DNA of 26,680 nucleotides from Pseudoneurospora amorphoporcata (lineage: Eukaryota; Ascomycota; Sordariomycetes; Sordariales; Sordariaceae): the NCBI GenBank assembly GCA_033297205.1, contig MU859366.1, positions 1-26,680 of the forward strand, written 5' to 3'. Below the pieces are notes generated by a model, which was not told where the DNA came from, ran no database searches, and saw only the letters and a program-made list of their open reading frames with translations. A program made the translations under genes and the position numbers. Shown piece by piece: positions 10,021-21,046 of this stretch. The stretch's first letter is position 1, and every line of letters begins with the position of its first letter.

Positions 10021-10165
10021 GGCTACCGGTTCCACCAACATAGAGACGTCCGCCTCACAGCTCCCACTCGTTCCGGCTACCAGTTCCATTAATATAGAGA
10101 CGTCCACCCCACGGCCCCCAGCCACTCCAGCTACTGGTTCCGCCGATACAGAGACGTCCGCCGGC
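10021..10165. repeat. 54-bp minisatellite, about 2.7 copies
   Basis: Units start at 10021, 10075 and 10129, giving an exact 54-bp period. Each contains a GGCTACCGGTTCC-like start and a TAGAGACGTCC core. Because 54 is divisible by three, frames on both strands stay open: plus reads PATGSTNIETSAS-type repeats and minus reads VDVSMLVEPVAG-type repeats. The enclosing plus frame (9887-10279, 130 codons, Ser/Thr/Pro-rich) could be a real small gene, but nothing else supports it. Confidence 0.8.
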
Positions 10166-10279
10166 GTGGATAACACGAAGCAGGTGGAAGTAGGCTCACT
10201 TCTTTCCCCCCCTACGACATTTCAGAATAACCCTAACACCTGTAAAGAATTTGTATTACAACGTTCCCATCCATATTGA

Positions 10280-11224
10280 AGTTCATAAACCCGCCTCCCG
10301 GGTTGTGAAACTGATCCCGTCCCATATACCACCCATCTCCCCGAGTCCTATTCCTCTCATTGGGAAGAGATGATTCTGTCGACGACCCTCCACCTGCCGG
10401 TAGCAGCAATAGAAGCTCCTTTGTGTATGCCGCCGCCGTCGCTGCCGCATAACCCTGCCACTTCTTATTCTTGTGCGAGTCCGCATAGTCGCAGACTCCC
10501 CGGATCACCCGCGCGCTACGCACCCGTTTGGTCAATCAGCTGTACGTCCCCGGCCCTGCCTCAGCCTGCCTAAAGCTAGGTATTTAGGTACCTTACGTAG
10601 TGGGCGATAGATCAGTCATAGGTGGCCACTGCCCCAACATTGCAATTGTATCTTTTCTTTGTTCACCACAATTAAAGCTGGAAAATGAATACCATCCTCA
10701 ACCATGATATCGAGTGCAAACTCATTTTGTTTTCATTTTCTTTTCATGGGACCATACCACTTCGAATAATATCAACATACCCCAGCACCCCTCAAAACCC
10801 CGATGTGACCGGCCTCTAGAGAATCTGGAATGAGGCTGCTCACCCAAGCATCACGGCTAGGACGATGACTGTAGCAAGCATCGAAGCGCGATTTCTTCGT
10901 TCATTTCTCTGGCGGAATGCGTTCACTTGCAATCTTTGTGATACGCATGGCTTACCACTGCCCAATTTCACGTTCTCGTCTGGACCGTGAAGATGAGTGT
11001 GGTGGCTTTGCAGAGACCTACTCGCTCGAGGTCCACTGCGCGCCACGCCACAGGATTGAATGATCACCAATTACACTGACAACAAGCCAATCTTCAACAC
11101 ACAGTCTTCCAGCCTTCATCTGTGTAACACACAACGCCATAAAACCACCTCGTTCACACCCCCTTAAATATTCGCCTTATCAGCAAATCAACCGCTGGCG
11201 GCCCCACCCCCCTCATCCACTCCG
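10280..11224. other. Gene-poor region
   Basis: No gene is supported. The part up to 10570 has short Ala/Pro-rich frames on both strands, with apparent breaks. At 10577-10602 there is a TAGGTATTTAGGTACC-type motif. The 76-codon antisense frame at 10840-11070 ends in a hydrophobic run but has no recognisable family. Confidence 0.35.
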
Positions 11225-12480
11225 TTGCCGCATCGGTCGCTACGTCGCCGTCTACGACCCAGCATCGTGTTCTACTGCAAATTCTCACTCATAACGGAGA
11301 CGCTCTTCGGGGAAGTTCAGGCCTTATGTGGGTGTTTTCAGCCCGCTCTTAGCTACATATGCAGCATCTTGCCAACTGGATTGGCTCTGTTCTACAGGAG
11401 CATGCCACCATACCTATCCACAAAGCATCGTTATGGCGTTATGGGTGCGACCTTGCGATATGTTAGGTCTGGTTTTATTCAGGCTCACGGTACCTTTCAA
11501 CCCCTTGCAATGCTCTTGTTCTGTACTAGTAGTACGCATAATGTGTAAGTTACGGGCTCCTTCCTGTTCCCGCCTCCGGCATCTTGTCGGACCCGAACTG
11601 AGCGAAGGATACAGCAAATGATAAGGTGCTTCCAGATCGCACGTCTACATTGTCGCGATTGCTACGTGTAGTCACAGAACTATCGAAATGCAGCACACCG
11701 AGTCCAACAAGCATATCAGGCTCCCCCTCCTCCCCCCACACGGAAACCATCTTCACACACCATGCTACCAGTCAACATTTTTCGGCGATTCTAGCATTGA
11801 CAGTCACGCAGACTGGGGGCATGCAAGGTTGCTGGCAGCTCGGCTTCCGAGACTCGAGTTGGCTGGATGGGACACGCCGCCTGGCATCTTTCCTCCCATT
11901 GTTCTTACCGGCTTACGAGACTGAGTGGCTGAGAACCCGTTGCCTCGTTTCGTTCCGGGTCATTCAGCTAACGTCTTGCCACCCGACATCTTCATTGCAT
12001 GGCACGACAGCAGTTGGGCCTCTATTCAAGGTGTCACCGCCCGGAAAACAACCATGACTGGAGAATTATCACAGCCTTTTGCCAAAACTTCTCGGAGGCA
12101 CCTACGTTTGTACAAGAGAACAAGGGTCAAAAGTGGCTTCTCCCCGAAATGGTGTGCCGACCATTAGCGGGCAATAAATCTCGTGGCTGGTCGTAGGGCC
12201 AACCAACTGCGCCCATCGAACTCAGACAGCCTATCTTTAGAGCCTTGTCGTCGTCTTCATGGCTCAATTCCTCACAACCATGGCTCTGGCTCACGTCGGA
12301 GTTTTCCAATGCAGAAAATAAGAAAATTTCCCACTTGCCTACAGTCAGAGGAACGCGACCTCCACTTCCACTAATCATTGTCCATATGCTCTTTCCCTCA
12401 GCGGTCCTAGGGATATACCAGTCAACCGGGATTCCGGGAAATGGCTTCCCAACGCCCGCCAAGAGCTCTTCGTAGAATCT
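11225..12480 (+). pseudogene. Decayed unrecognised coding region upstream of the NLR gene
   Basis: Protein-like stretches lie in order but in shifting frames. The frame 11688-12084 includes GWDTPPGIFPPIVLTGLR, a TGA at 11922-11924, then PPDIFIAWHDSSWASIQG. After an apparent shift near 12060-12090 another frame carries GQKWLLPEMVCRPLAG, a TAG at 12193-12195, then RPPLPLIIVHMLFPSAVLG. A hydrophobic-rich part precedes at about 11225-11620. The even spacing and sensible composition suggest one former gene, possibly membrane-associated, now broken by nonsense and frameshift mutations. I cannot name the family. Its 3' end overlaps the proposed ATG of the NLR gene in another frame. Confidence 0.35.
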
Positions 12481-15400
12481 TGCCTGCCAATTCAGCAGCT
12501 ACAGTTGGCCCCCCTTCCAGCCTTGAGTAAGTACTAGTTTGTCGTGAATGAGATTTTCAACAAACCCGACGACTGACAAAATGTGTGCACAGTATTGTAA
12601 TTGTGCCAGCTCCTGGGTTGGCCAAGCCTTTGGAATGGACTTTCGCGCCTTCGAATCCTCCAATGCTTTGGCTTCAGCATCTCCTGGATGACCTCGCAAC
12701 ATCTTTTGCCCCGGGTGCCACAATCTGGGAACATCATTATGATTCCCTCAACGAGCCATCTTTTGTTGAATATCTTTTTCAAGAGGGCAATGAGCTTGTG
12801 GAATTGCTCCTCAATCACTGTGTACAGACCGATATGGTAGGAAAGATGCGCCCCTTGGTCCTTATCTGCCACGGGACAGGCGGGCTTGTGGTAAAGCGCG
12901 TGAGTTTTGCGGATGCACTTTTTTAAGAGTCAATATGCAACTCGAAGATCGATGATGTTATAGGAAAGGTACTAAGATCAAGTAATTAGGCACTTCATGT
13001 CTGTCGCCACGAACAGGTATATCAATACCGTCGTGTGACTGACGTTCTCTCTGGCGCAATCTTTCTCGGCACTCCTCATATTACCGAAGATTGGGAGGCA
13101 GCGAACAAAACTTTGCGTCTTCTCGTAAAGTGCCAGGGTAAAAAGGGCGCCCGGCCGCGTCTCGGCGACGACGATGTCACCAAGTTCATAAAAATATGCA
13201 AGGACTTCGATATCATCCCCCTTGACATCCCGGTGCTATCTGCATATGAGACCAAAGGCGCAGTACCGTCGGTGAAGCTTTTCCACAAAATATTCAACAA
13301 GGAGTCAAAGCACGTGGTATGTCGTCTTGCAGTCCCCAGTTCTAACATACCAAGTTGAAGGATGAATCTACCCTTTCAGTGATCGTTTTTCTAATTTGAA
13401 GCAGATTGTGACTAGGGCGTTGGGAACTCTCGGGTCGCACATTGCAGAATACACCGAGGTAGACTGCATATCAAACCATTTGAACATATGTAGGGTTTCG
13501 CTCGGCAGTGAACTGTACAGAGAATGTGTCAAATTCCTAGGTGTGGTCGGGCGAGAGGCTCCTGCTAGAGTCGCGAGCAACACTGAGGCATGTAAGTTTA
13601 TCCCCTTCAATATGCCCTGAAACCTACCGTTTGGGCTACTCTTACTGACATGTGAGCAGATGATACGCCTGCAAGACTAATAAGTGAAACGCTCCACAGT
13701 GGTACAGACAGCCTTCAATACAGGTCCACCAGGGGTAGTAACCCGCGTCTTTCATATGCAGAAGTTAACCGTGGCCGGTTGCCGGAATTTGATGAGGCTC
13801 CGTCCAAGAATCCAAACTTGCCGTGCTTTTGGGTATCTCGACGAAGGAACTCACGATTCATCGGACGACAAGAAGTACTGCAACGGATTGATGACGTGCT
13901 TCTTTCACTTGAAGTGGGCCAGCTCCGCTCATTTGCCGTCTGCGGTATTGGGGGGATTGGCAAGACCGAGCTAGCTATCGAATACGCATATTCCCGGCGT
14001 GACAGATTCGAAGCAATATTCTGGCTCAGAGGAGAAGAAACTAGCGTATTGGCGTCCAGCTTCTCCAAAATCGCGGTTGCGCTCGGGCTCGAGGATGATA
14101 GCGAGCAGCCAAAGTGGCCGAGGGACACGACGCACGCGGCCAGCAGGGAGATTGTGATGCATTGGTTGGGTCGGCCACTCAAAGATATGTCCGCCCCCGA
14201 AAGTCCAGAAAACTTTGCGAATTGGTTGATCATCTTTGACAACGTCAAAGATGTGGATGTTCTTTCCGACCACTGGCCCAAGTTTGGACGCGGTTCTGTC
14301 CTAATCACGAGCCGCGACCCTATCGTAACGAGAACATTGTACGCACCACAGTCAAGTCGGATCGACTTAATGACACTATCAAAGCAAGAATCCAAAGATT
14401 TGCTGCAAAATCTCACTCAAGTCGAGGCTGAGCCATCAGCGAAGGAGATAGAAGCCGTTGATATCCTGGCAGAAGCTCTTGGTGGGTTTCCCATAGCTAT
14501 TAACCAGATGTCAAACGTGCTCCGATGGTTGAACTTTACCTCATACAGTGAACTCTTGGAACACTACAATCAATACGGGATATCTGGCGCATTCTTGGAA
14601 CCAACCGGATCAACGAATATGCCTCAACCTCTTGGAACACTTTGGGAGCTGGACAGACTTTCGCAGAGCTCCATGGCACTGCTTCGGGTTATGTCACTCC
14701 TGGGCCCAGAGATTTCCGAAGATATACTGATTGACCTCAAAAAGGTTGTCAGGCTGGAGCACTATCCCACTTCTCTCAGACACTATTATGCTGCAATAGA
14801 CGAAATGGTTGCCTCGTCGTTAACCATCCGAGAGGCGGAGACACGCAAACTTAAGCAATTCACGTTGCTCCAGAAGGAAATCAGAGGCATGATGCAAGAC
14901 GATGAGTTAATCTCAGTGTATCAAGCCGCGAGCGATCTCCTCATTGAAATATGGCCATTTCAGGGAATCCAGGAGCATCACTCAGTGGCAAGATTCAGCG
15001 AGTGTGAGGTGCTGCTTCCAAGCATTCGGGGATTCAGGAATAACCTCGCGACCCTGCATCAGAGCGGGTTCCATGATTCCAACTTGACTCTCCGAGTTGT
15101 GATGTTGTTCAATGATGTGGGCTGGTACATGTTGGAACGTGGGATGCTTGAGAATGCCCAGTCGTTTTGTCAGCTTGCATCCAATATGCTCAATGAAACA
15201 GTCGGATATGGGGGTGATCAGTTCGGAAGCTTACTCCTCGCGAACCACATGTCCTTGGGTATAATTTTGGCCGAGATGAACAACCGCAAACAAAGCATGT
15301 TCCACAAGAGGACATGGTTGGACATGCTGAAGAGAAGAAAGACACCAACCAACGAGTGCGTTGAGGACTACGAACTAGGGTATGCGTACAACGAAATTGG

Positions 15401-16254
15401 TGTGGGATGTGCAGCCGATGGCAAGCTTGACGAAGCGGAGACTGCGTTCCAGAGATCGATCAAGATTTTCGAGGGCCTTGATGACTACCAAGAGACGATG
15501 CTTGCGGACCCGCAGACAAATCTCGGTTTTATCTTTTGGATGCGAGGGGAGCTGAAAGAAGCTGAGCATGTTTTATGCAAGATGAAAGATACACACGCTG
15601 CTTCGTGGGGTGTTGACGATATACGGTCGTTCAAGTGAGTACAATCCTCTCGGTTTGGGGGATATCTGCGTATTTCACGTTCCTACACTAACCTCCTTCC
15701 AGGACAGGGAAGATCCTGTACGGAATCGGCAACGTTTTATGGGCGCAGGGGCGGTTTAAGGAGAGCTTCAACTACCATTCTCGATGCCTCACGCAATACA
15801 AGGCAACTCTTGGTGACCATCATTACAGAGTTGGTGACGTCTATCACCGCCTAGCCTTGTATTACATTCATCAGGGTCTGAATGACGATGCTGAGTGAGT
15901 TTCCGTTTTGATCCTTTCTATACATGGTGCTGCTATCATGCAACACTTTTACTGCTACTGGCTTGCTCTATATGATATGGTGCCATCTACTGATCGTCTA
16001 TCGTCATACGTAGAACCTACTTAAACCAGGCCTTGGACATTTACAAGTTGCATCTTTGTCTCAAGAACTCGCAAGCGAGGACGAGGTTTATGAAGGGGCA
16101 ACTGTATCAAAAAATGAACAAACCAGACGAGGCCCAGGTGTTGCTCAAGGAGGCCTTCGAGCTAAGGCGGGAACTTGTGCCCAAAGATCTCCGGCCGATG
16201 AAACAATTGGTGATGACTGATTTCGACTTGTTGGTGCCATACTGGTCTCGTTAG
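12441..16254 (+). CDS. NLR-like receptor: degenerate alpha/beta-hydrolase, NB-ARC, TPR (1095 aa)
   Basis: Exons are 12441-12526, 12593-12899, 13017-13316, 13405-13591, 13660-15634, 15703-15894 and 16014-16254, totalling 3288 nt. All six introns are GT-AG, several with ACTGAC or CACTAAC branch sites. Residues about 29-230 are an alpha/beta-hydrolase-like domain of the type that heads many fungal NLRs (DIVIVPAPG, ICHGTGGLVVKR, IFLGTPH). The usual HGLGG reads PAPGL and GHSLGG reads HGTGG, so the serine nucleophile is missing. The NB-ARC ATPase follows: GIGGIGKT P-loop at 389-396, WLIIFDN Walker B at 482-488, ITSRD at about 509-513, and LGGFPIA near 568. The C-terminal third is helical tetratricopeptide-like repeats (for example YGIGNVLWAQGRFKESF, HRLALYYIHQGLNDDAE, KGQLYQKMNKPDEAQ). 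By analogy it should be a cytosolic, nucleotide-switched sensor of non-self whose TPRs oligomerise or bind ligand. The start at 12441 fits phase and context but overlaps decayed sequence. It appears intact. Confidence 0.9.
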
Positions 16255-17465
16255 GGGAGGTTTGTCAGGGGCCAGCAGCAACGATATGAAGGAGGTTGTC
16301 TTCAGCGAACTATGTGGCCTGGATCCACAAGAAGGGATAGGGTTTTCTATGTTAGCAGCGGAAACTACGAGCAACATCAGTCGGTACAAGTAGCCTTGAC
16401 TGTCATTTGGGGTTGTGATCACTGTGCGACTCAAGTCTCCTATCAGTCCCTACCATTCCTGCCCTCGAGCGGTAGGATAAGGAATATTCTATGTGTATTT
16501 ACTGTCTAATCCTTAGGTCTGCTTATTTAAACATTCACCTCCCTCTTCCCTCGAGGACGGTGTCCAGTCTCATCAATGTGGTTCCTCTCTGGCCATTCTT
16601 TTCTCGTCTCTAAATTTCGTTCTTGGTCATTTCTGCCTTGTGCCCTGCCTGTTTCAAATCTGGATACAAGAAGCATTCCGCTGTTCACGCTTGACAATCA
16701 GATGGGATCTCGGCATGCAAGTATTCTCACTGGTAGTGCCGCAAGCATCCACCTGGCGTCTTTGTTGGATGCGGCAAACAAACATGGTCCTTGGTCGACA
16801 GTTAGGCTACCTATGTTACACAAAAATCCAGAAGTCTGGCTGCGGAAGGTTTATCGGTAAGGCCGTGTTGGGCACATTGGGGCGTTGGACACCCTCTGTC
16901 TTAGGTGGCTTTTGTGGCGTCAAATCATCTCAGCTGCTCACTGCGGCCCCCCCTGGCTTCATGACAATCGAGCCAATACAATCGCGAGGGAGTGGGACGC
17001 TCTGCCCGGGTGTCAACATTGGTAAATCTCCCGCGCCAAAGTGCTCTTCTTGTTATCTGCTAGATCTGCCTTGAGGTTGGTTGAGCGGGGCTTACGGAAC
17101 AGCTCAGTCTCACAGGGGGTCACACGCATCATGCCGCTGCGTGCAACGTAGCCAATGCCAGCAGAGCTCAATAATTAGCCAACAGATGACTTCCCGCCAC
17201 TGGCTTCCAGAGACAGGCTCTTGGGGAATTCTGCAATTTGTACACCGACGATTCCACCCTAATCAACCACATCGAGAGCATCTCTAGGCGCAACCTTCGA
17301 GGTCAGCCTCCGCGCGCGCCGATGTGCCCTCTGCCCGCCGGAGCTCACAACGTCGACATAGTAAACAGAGACAAGAGCTCGCGTTTCGATCATTATATTC
17401 CACCTTCTGCCATCATATCTTCCTCGATTGACCTGCTTGAAACTGGTTCTGGCCTTCTACGCAAA
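16255..17465. other. Intergenic region between the NLR and CorA-like genes
   Basis: This holds the NLR 3' end and the CorA-like promoter and leader. The plus frame from 16576 is open to 17022 except for one TAA at 16858-16860, and reads in places like protein (NLDTRSIPLFTLDNQMG, ASIHLASLLDAANKHG). It may be another decayed coding fragment, but no family is recognised. No TATA box near the CorA-like start stood out. Confidence 0.3.
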
Positions 17466-19614
17466 ATGTCATCCGACAATGGTGGCACTGGGGTCATGCC
17501 AAAGACGGCCCAAAAAGGATCTGCTGCCCTGCAAACTCCACAAATCTTACCACCAGAATCATCATCGATTATGAGCCAAAGTCTCGCTCCTCTATCCTGG
17601 AAAGCACCGGCGGACAAGAAGATGGATGAGCGCCAGAGTAGAAGTAAGTTACAGTCAGATTGGGACAACACATATATCAGGACAGTGAAAAAGTTTAAGA
17701 AGGCTCAAATGCTAACTTCCTTGTTGGCAGTATATCCTGAAGAATACACGAGAGCCGTATGGGAATTCTCTCGTTTCCCAGACGGTTCCGGAGAGAACTA
17801 CACATGGCTGGCCTGGTTCCTCAAGCTCGAGCCACAATCACATGGACCTTATCCTCACACAGCCTCCTTGGTGATACAATATCCCCTAGGCATGGATAAA
17901 GATCGACCGTCCTCTCTTCTTAGCTCGGGGTTGACGAAGAACTACTCCTCCATCTCTAGTATTTCATTAGCATTACCCCTACAGAGCGACCAAAATCGCA
18001 ACACTGAATTGGATCTTACCATCCAGAAACATGATCGGTACAGGCGCAGGAACCCGATTTCCTTCTCCGACCCAACTGACTTCTATACTAAAAGCCTCGG
18101 TGAAGGCTCCAATGGCTCTCAAAGTGGCATCATCTTTCTTCGCGGTTACATGTCGGCAGCATGGATCAAAAACATAGGGGCCCGTTTTATTGTTGATCCA
18201 GAGTTTTTTTGTCGCCATATGGATTTTCAGAATCCTGATGAAACCCCCAAGAACTTTTCCGTGCCCTCCCTGCCCTCATCTTCGTCTCATCTGATAGAGC
18301 TACCTGTGATGACGATAGGCATTGATAAGTCTAGCGAGGTATTGCAAGGCAAGACCATCCAGACAACGAGGGAAAATGTCGAAAAGGCACTAAATGATTT
18401 TCGGGAGCGGGTTACCAAGATCAACGGATGTGATATGGTGGATGGCGAGTCAATGATTCGGGACTTTTATCTTTTCGACGGGACGCACTTTGCCGTGGAG
18501 CAACGAATCTCGATCTGCCTGGAGAAATCCAAGGATGGGAAGACATTCCAGTGTAAGTCTCTGTTCACAGATCAAGCTAAGCCAAGTGGACCGGCCTGAG
18601 GTAACCCTTTGACGCAACTTGACTAACAGGTTTCCTGCCACTGCAGTATTGGTTTGGCTCGACTCGGGAAACGAATACCAGGATTCTGATAGATCAACCT
18701 CTGTCAGTCCGTTTCTAACCCCTAGCCCTAATTCCAAGTCGACGCTGTCTGAGCCGTACTTGAAAAGGTTATCTTACCCTTGGGTCATCACCCAGCCTCA
18801 CGCCGACCGCCGCTACCTTCCCATTGCTCTCCGAAGGCACAAAATTGCCCTCAAATCGCACTTGCTCCACCAAGAGGGGTTGGACCCATCGGCTCGCTCT
18901 GCCGCACACCTACCCAATGACTATGGCCGCTCCCTTCACTCACCAATTATGGCCAAAGATGCCTTCTACTGTCTTACCGAAATCCTCAATTTTGCTGCTT
19001 CCTCTCACATGGAATTTCTCAACCTCATCGACCTAAAACTTGACCAGTACATATCTCTTCCAGCTACGGAGGACTTCAGGGTCCTGCCCAATCTCAAGTA
19101 CAGCAAGAAGATACTGTACCGACACATCCAAAAGACGGAGAGGTTACTCGGAAGTATCCGACACGTGATCAGCTCGGAGTCACGGTGGCCCAAGGCTTCA
19201 TCCGCCGATCACGCCAAATCCGAGAAGGCCAGGATAACAGCTCAAAGGATCGAGCGAGACTTTGAACATCTACTAAACCGAGCGGAGACACTCCACCGCC
19301 GCACCTCGGACGCTATCGCCGTCCTGATGTCGAGCATCTCCATCTCAGAATCACAGAGAGCTATTGAGCAGGCTGAGGACATGGGGAGACTGACGTTTCT
19401 GGCATTTTTGTTCGTGCCGCTTTCGCTTGCTACAAGTTTCTTCGGAATGAACTTCATGGAGCTGGATGGTGAAAAATTATCGGTTTGGTGGTGGGCCGTA
19501 GCATCCCCGATATGTCTGGTAGTAGCAGTGGCAGGCTACTATATCTATCCGTATATGCAACGACTCAGACGGGGCATGAAGGATGTGTTACTGCGAATGC
19601 TGCATCATCTCTAG
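17466..19614 (+). CDS. CorA-like Mg2+ transporter family membrane protein (655 aa)
   Basis: Exons are 17466-17643, 17731-18552 and 18647-19614 (1968 nt). Intron 1 (87 nt, GTAAGT donor, GCTAAC branch, GGCAG acceptor) is divisible by three and stop-free, so it could be mistaken for coding. Intron 2 (94 nt) has GTAAGT, GACTAAC and CTGCAG. The start MSSDNGGTG has an AAAATG context; the longer open frame upstream has no better ATG. The long soluble N-terminal part lacks motifs I recognise. A helical segment rich in charged residues (about 500-575) precedes two membrane helices at about 577-599 and 613-634. GMN at residues 600-602 sits right after the first, the signature of the CorA/Mrs2/Alr1 channel superfamily. 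These form pentamers conducting Mg2+ or other divalent ions. In fungi there are many divergent CorA-like proteins of unknown role, often linked to ankyrin or NLR loci. Substrate and membrane are unknown. Confidence 0.88.
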
Positions 19615-19999
19615 TCAGAAGTCCAGCGTCCATGGATATTACCGAGCGGTGTGGTCCAGGGCCAAGATATACAAAAGGCGGCGGGGATTATCAGCGTTGG
19701 CTTGGATGGGTTATGGGACTGAGTAGTACTTTTTTTTTCCTTTGTGCTAGGTGGTTCATCTTGGGGGGACTAGGGCAAGTTTTGAAAAGGGCACTTGCAA
19801 ACTTTACAATAGAGGTAAGTAATAATGAGTCGCGAACAGAACGTCGAGACTGGTAGAGCCTGGAGACCAACATACAATATATTCGGCCAAGGATATCCTC
19901 TTTTCGTCTGCCTCATTCACCGAAAATCACAGTAAGTGAACCATCGAATCCAAATCACCATCCCCGGTACGTAAAACTACGGATGAGCTGGCGTTTATC
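19615..19999. other. Spacer between the CorA-like gene and the NmrA-like pseudogene
   Basis: This contains the presumed 3' end of the CorA-like gene and a T9 run at about 19730. No gene, terminator or repeat was identified. The open frames here are short and lack motifs. Confidence 0.35.
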
Positions 20000-21046
20000 T
20001 CAGAAAATTTTCCCCTTCAGTTCCTCCAGCGCCGCCTGGAAACCAACAAGCTCCCCGTCCTTGATTCCCAAATTCTCGAATCCCAGGAACCTCTCCCCCC
20101 CCAACCTTTCCAATCAGTAAACTCATCGTTCCATGCCATCTGATCAGCGATCTCGATCCCCTATTCTCCCTAGAGCTTGATGAATTGATCGCGTTCGATC
20201 CTGCTGAACGTAATCCTCTTCTCGGGGAACAGCTTCTTGATGGCATTAGACCACTCACGCCAGGTGATATAATCTGTGGTCAGAACACAATCTTTCCGTA
20301 CGCTTTGGGACCGCTGTTGATGATGGTTTTGACCACGACTCCGACATTTTGATGCAGGTCGCCGGTATAGGGAAGCAAGGTATCGGGGTTGCCAGGGAGC
20401 GGGACGATGTACCCGCCATACGAGTCGGGCTTGACACATCATCACTCCAGTCAGCTTCTGCCCACAGGGCTCGTATCTCAACGATAACGAACCACCTCAA
20501 CCGGCCTCAGAATCGGCAACCCCGCTAAATTGTCCGTATACATCCCACTCCAAAACTTCGTCGTAACCTTTCACAGCCCCGGCAACTCCCCATTAATCCA
20601 CTCCGCCGCCCTCGCCTTGTAATCAAAATGCGGCACCTCGATCCTCCCCCCACTGCTCCCCTCCGCACTAGGTAATGTGCTAATAATAAAGTGTTTCAAC
20701 CCTTCCACCTTACTCGCACTAGTAGCTATGTTCTTCCACTGCTGCAAGTTCCTCCTCGCCGGCGCCCGTGTCGACCGAGAGTGGGGAAGGAGGGCCAGAG
20801 TAAGCGGTGGCGGCGAAGATGACGTAGGCGCCGGCGAAGGCAGGACCGAGGATGGAGGGGTGGTTGACGTCTGCGGAAACGACTTCGACGCCGCGGGAGG
20901 AGAGATTTTGGGAGGTAGGATTGGTGGGGGAGCGAATGAGGACGCGGAGGTGGTAGGAGGAGGGGTTGTGGAGGAAACTGGAGACGACGGACCCGTCTTG
21001 GGAGCCGGTGGCGCCGATTACGATGACTGTTTTTGGGGGTGGACAT
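20000..21046 (-). pseudogene. NmrA-like NAD(P)-binding protein pseudogene
   Basis: Starting at the ATG at 21046, the sequence follows the NmrA-like family almost end to end, but in changing frames. Landmarks in order: a Rossmann start TVIVIGATGSQDGSV (with the GGS glycine changed to Asp); the KVEGLKHFIISTLPSAEG strand; PHFDYKARAAEWI; SYGGYIVPLPGNPDTLLPY; TDYITWREWSNAIKKLF; and a final VGFQAALEELKGKIF before TGA at 20000-20002. Lesions: an extra A in the run at 21030-21034, an extra base near 20746, TGA at 20571-20573, TGA at 20478-20480, a shift near 20281-20288, TAG at 20170-20172, and a shift in the C run at about 20093-20102. NmrA-like proteins sense NAD(P) redox state or act as atypical reductases. 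With this many lesions no full protein can be made. No duplicate is in the window. Confidence 0.85.

Noticed and set aside
13715..14416. 233-codon antisense frame
   Set aside because: It is the complement of the NB-ARC exon of the NLR gene.
17238..17465. N-terminal extension of the CorA-like protein from 17238
   Set aside because: The frame is open but low in protein character, and the ATG at 17466 has a good context.
17644..17730. In-frame coding insert in the CorA-like gene
   Set aside because: It has a GTAAGT donor, GCTAAC branch and GGCAG acceptor, so it is an 87-nt intron that happens to lack stops.
20726..21046. Arg/Pro-rich 106-codon antisense frame
   Set aside because: It is the NmrA-like sequence read one base out of frame after the extra A at 21030-21034.
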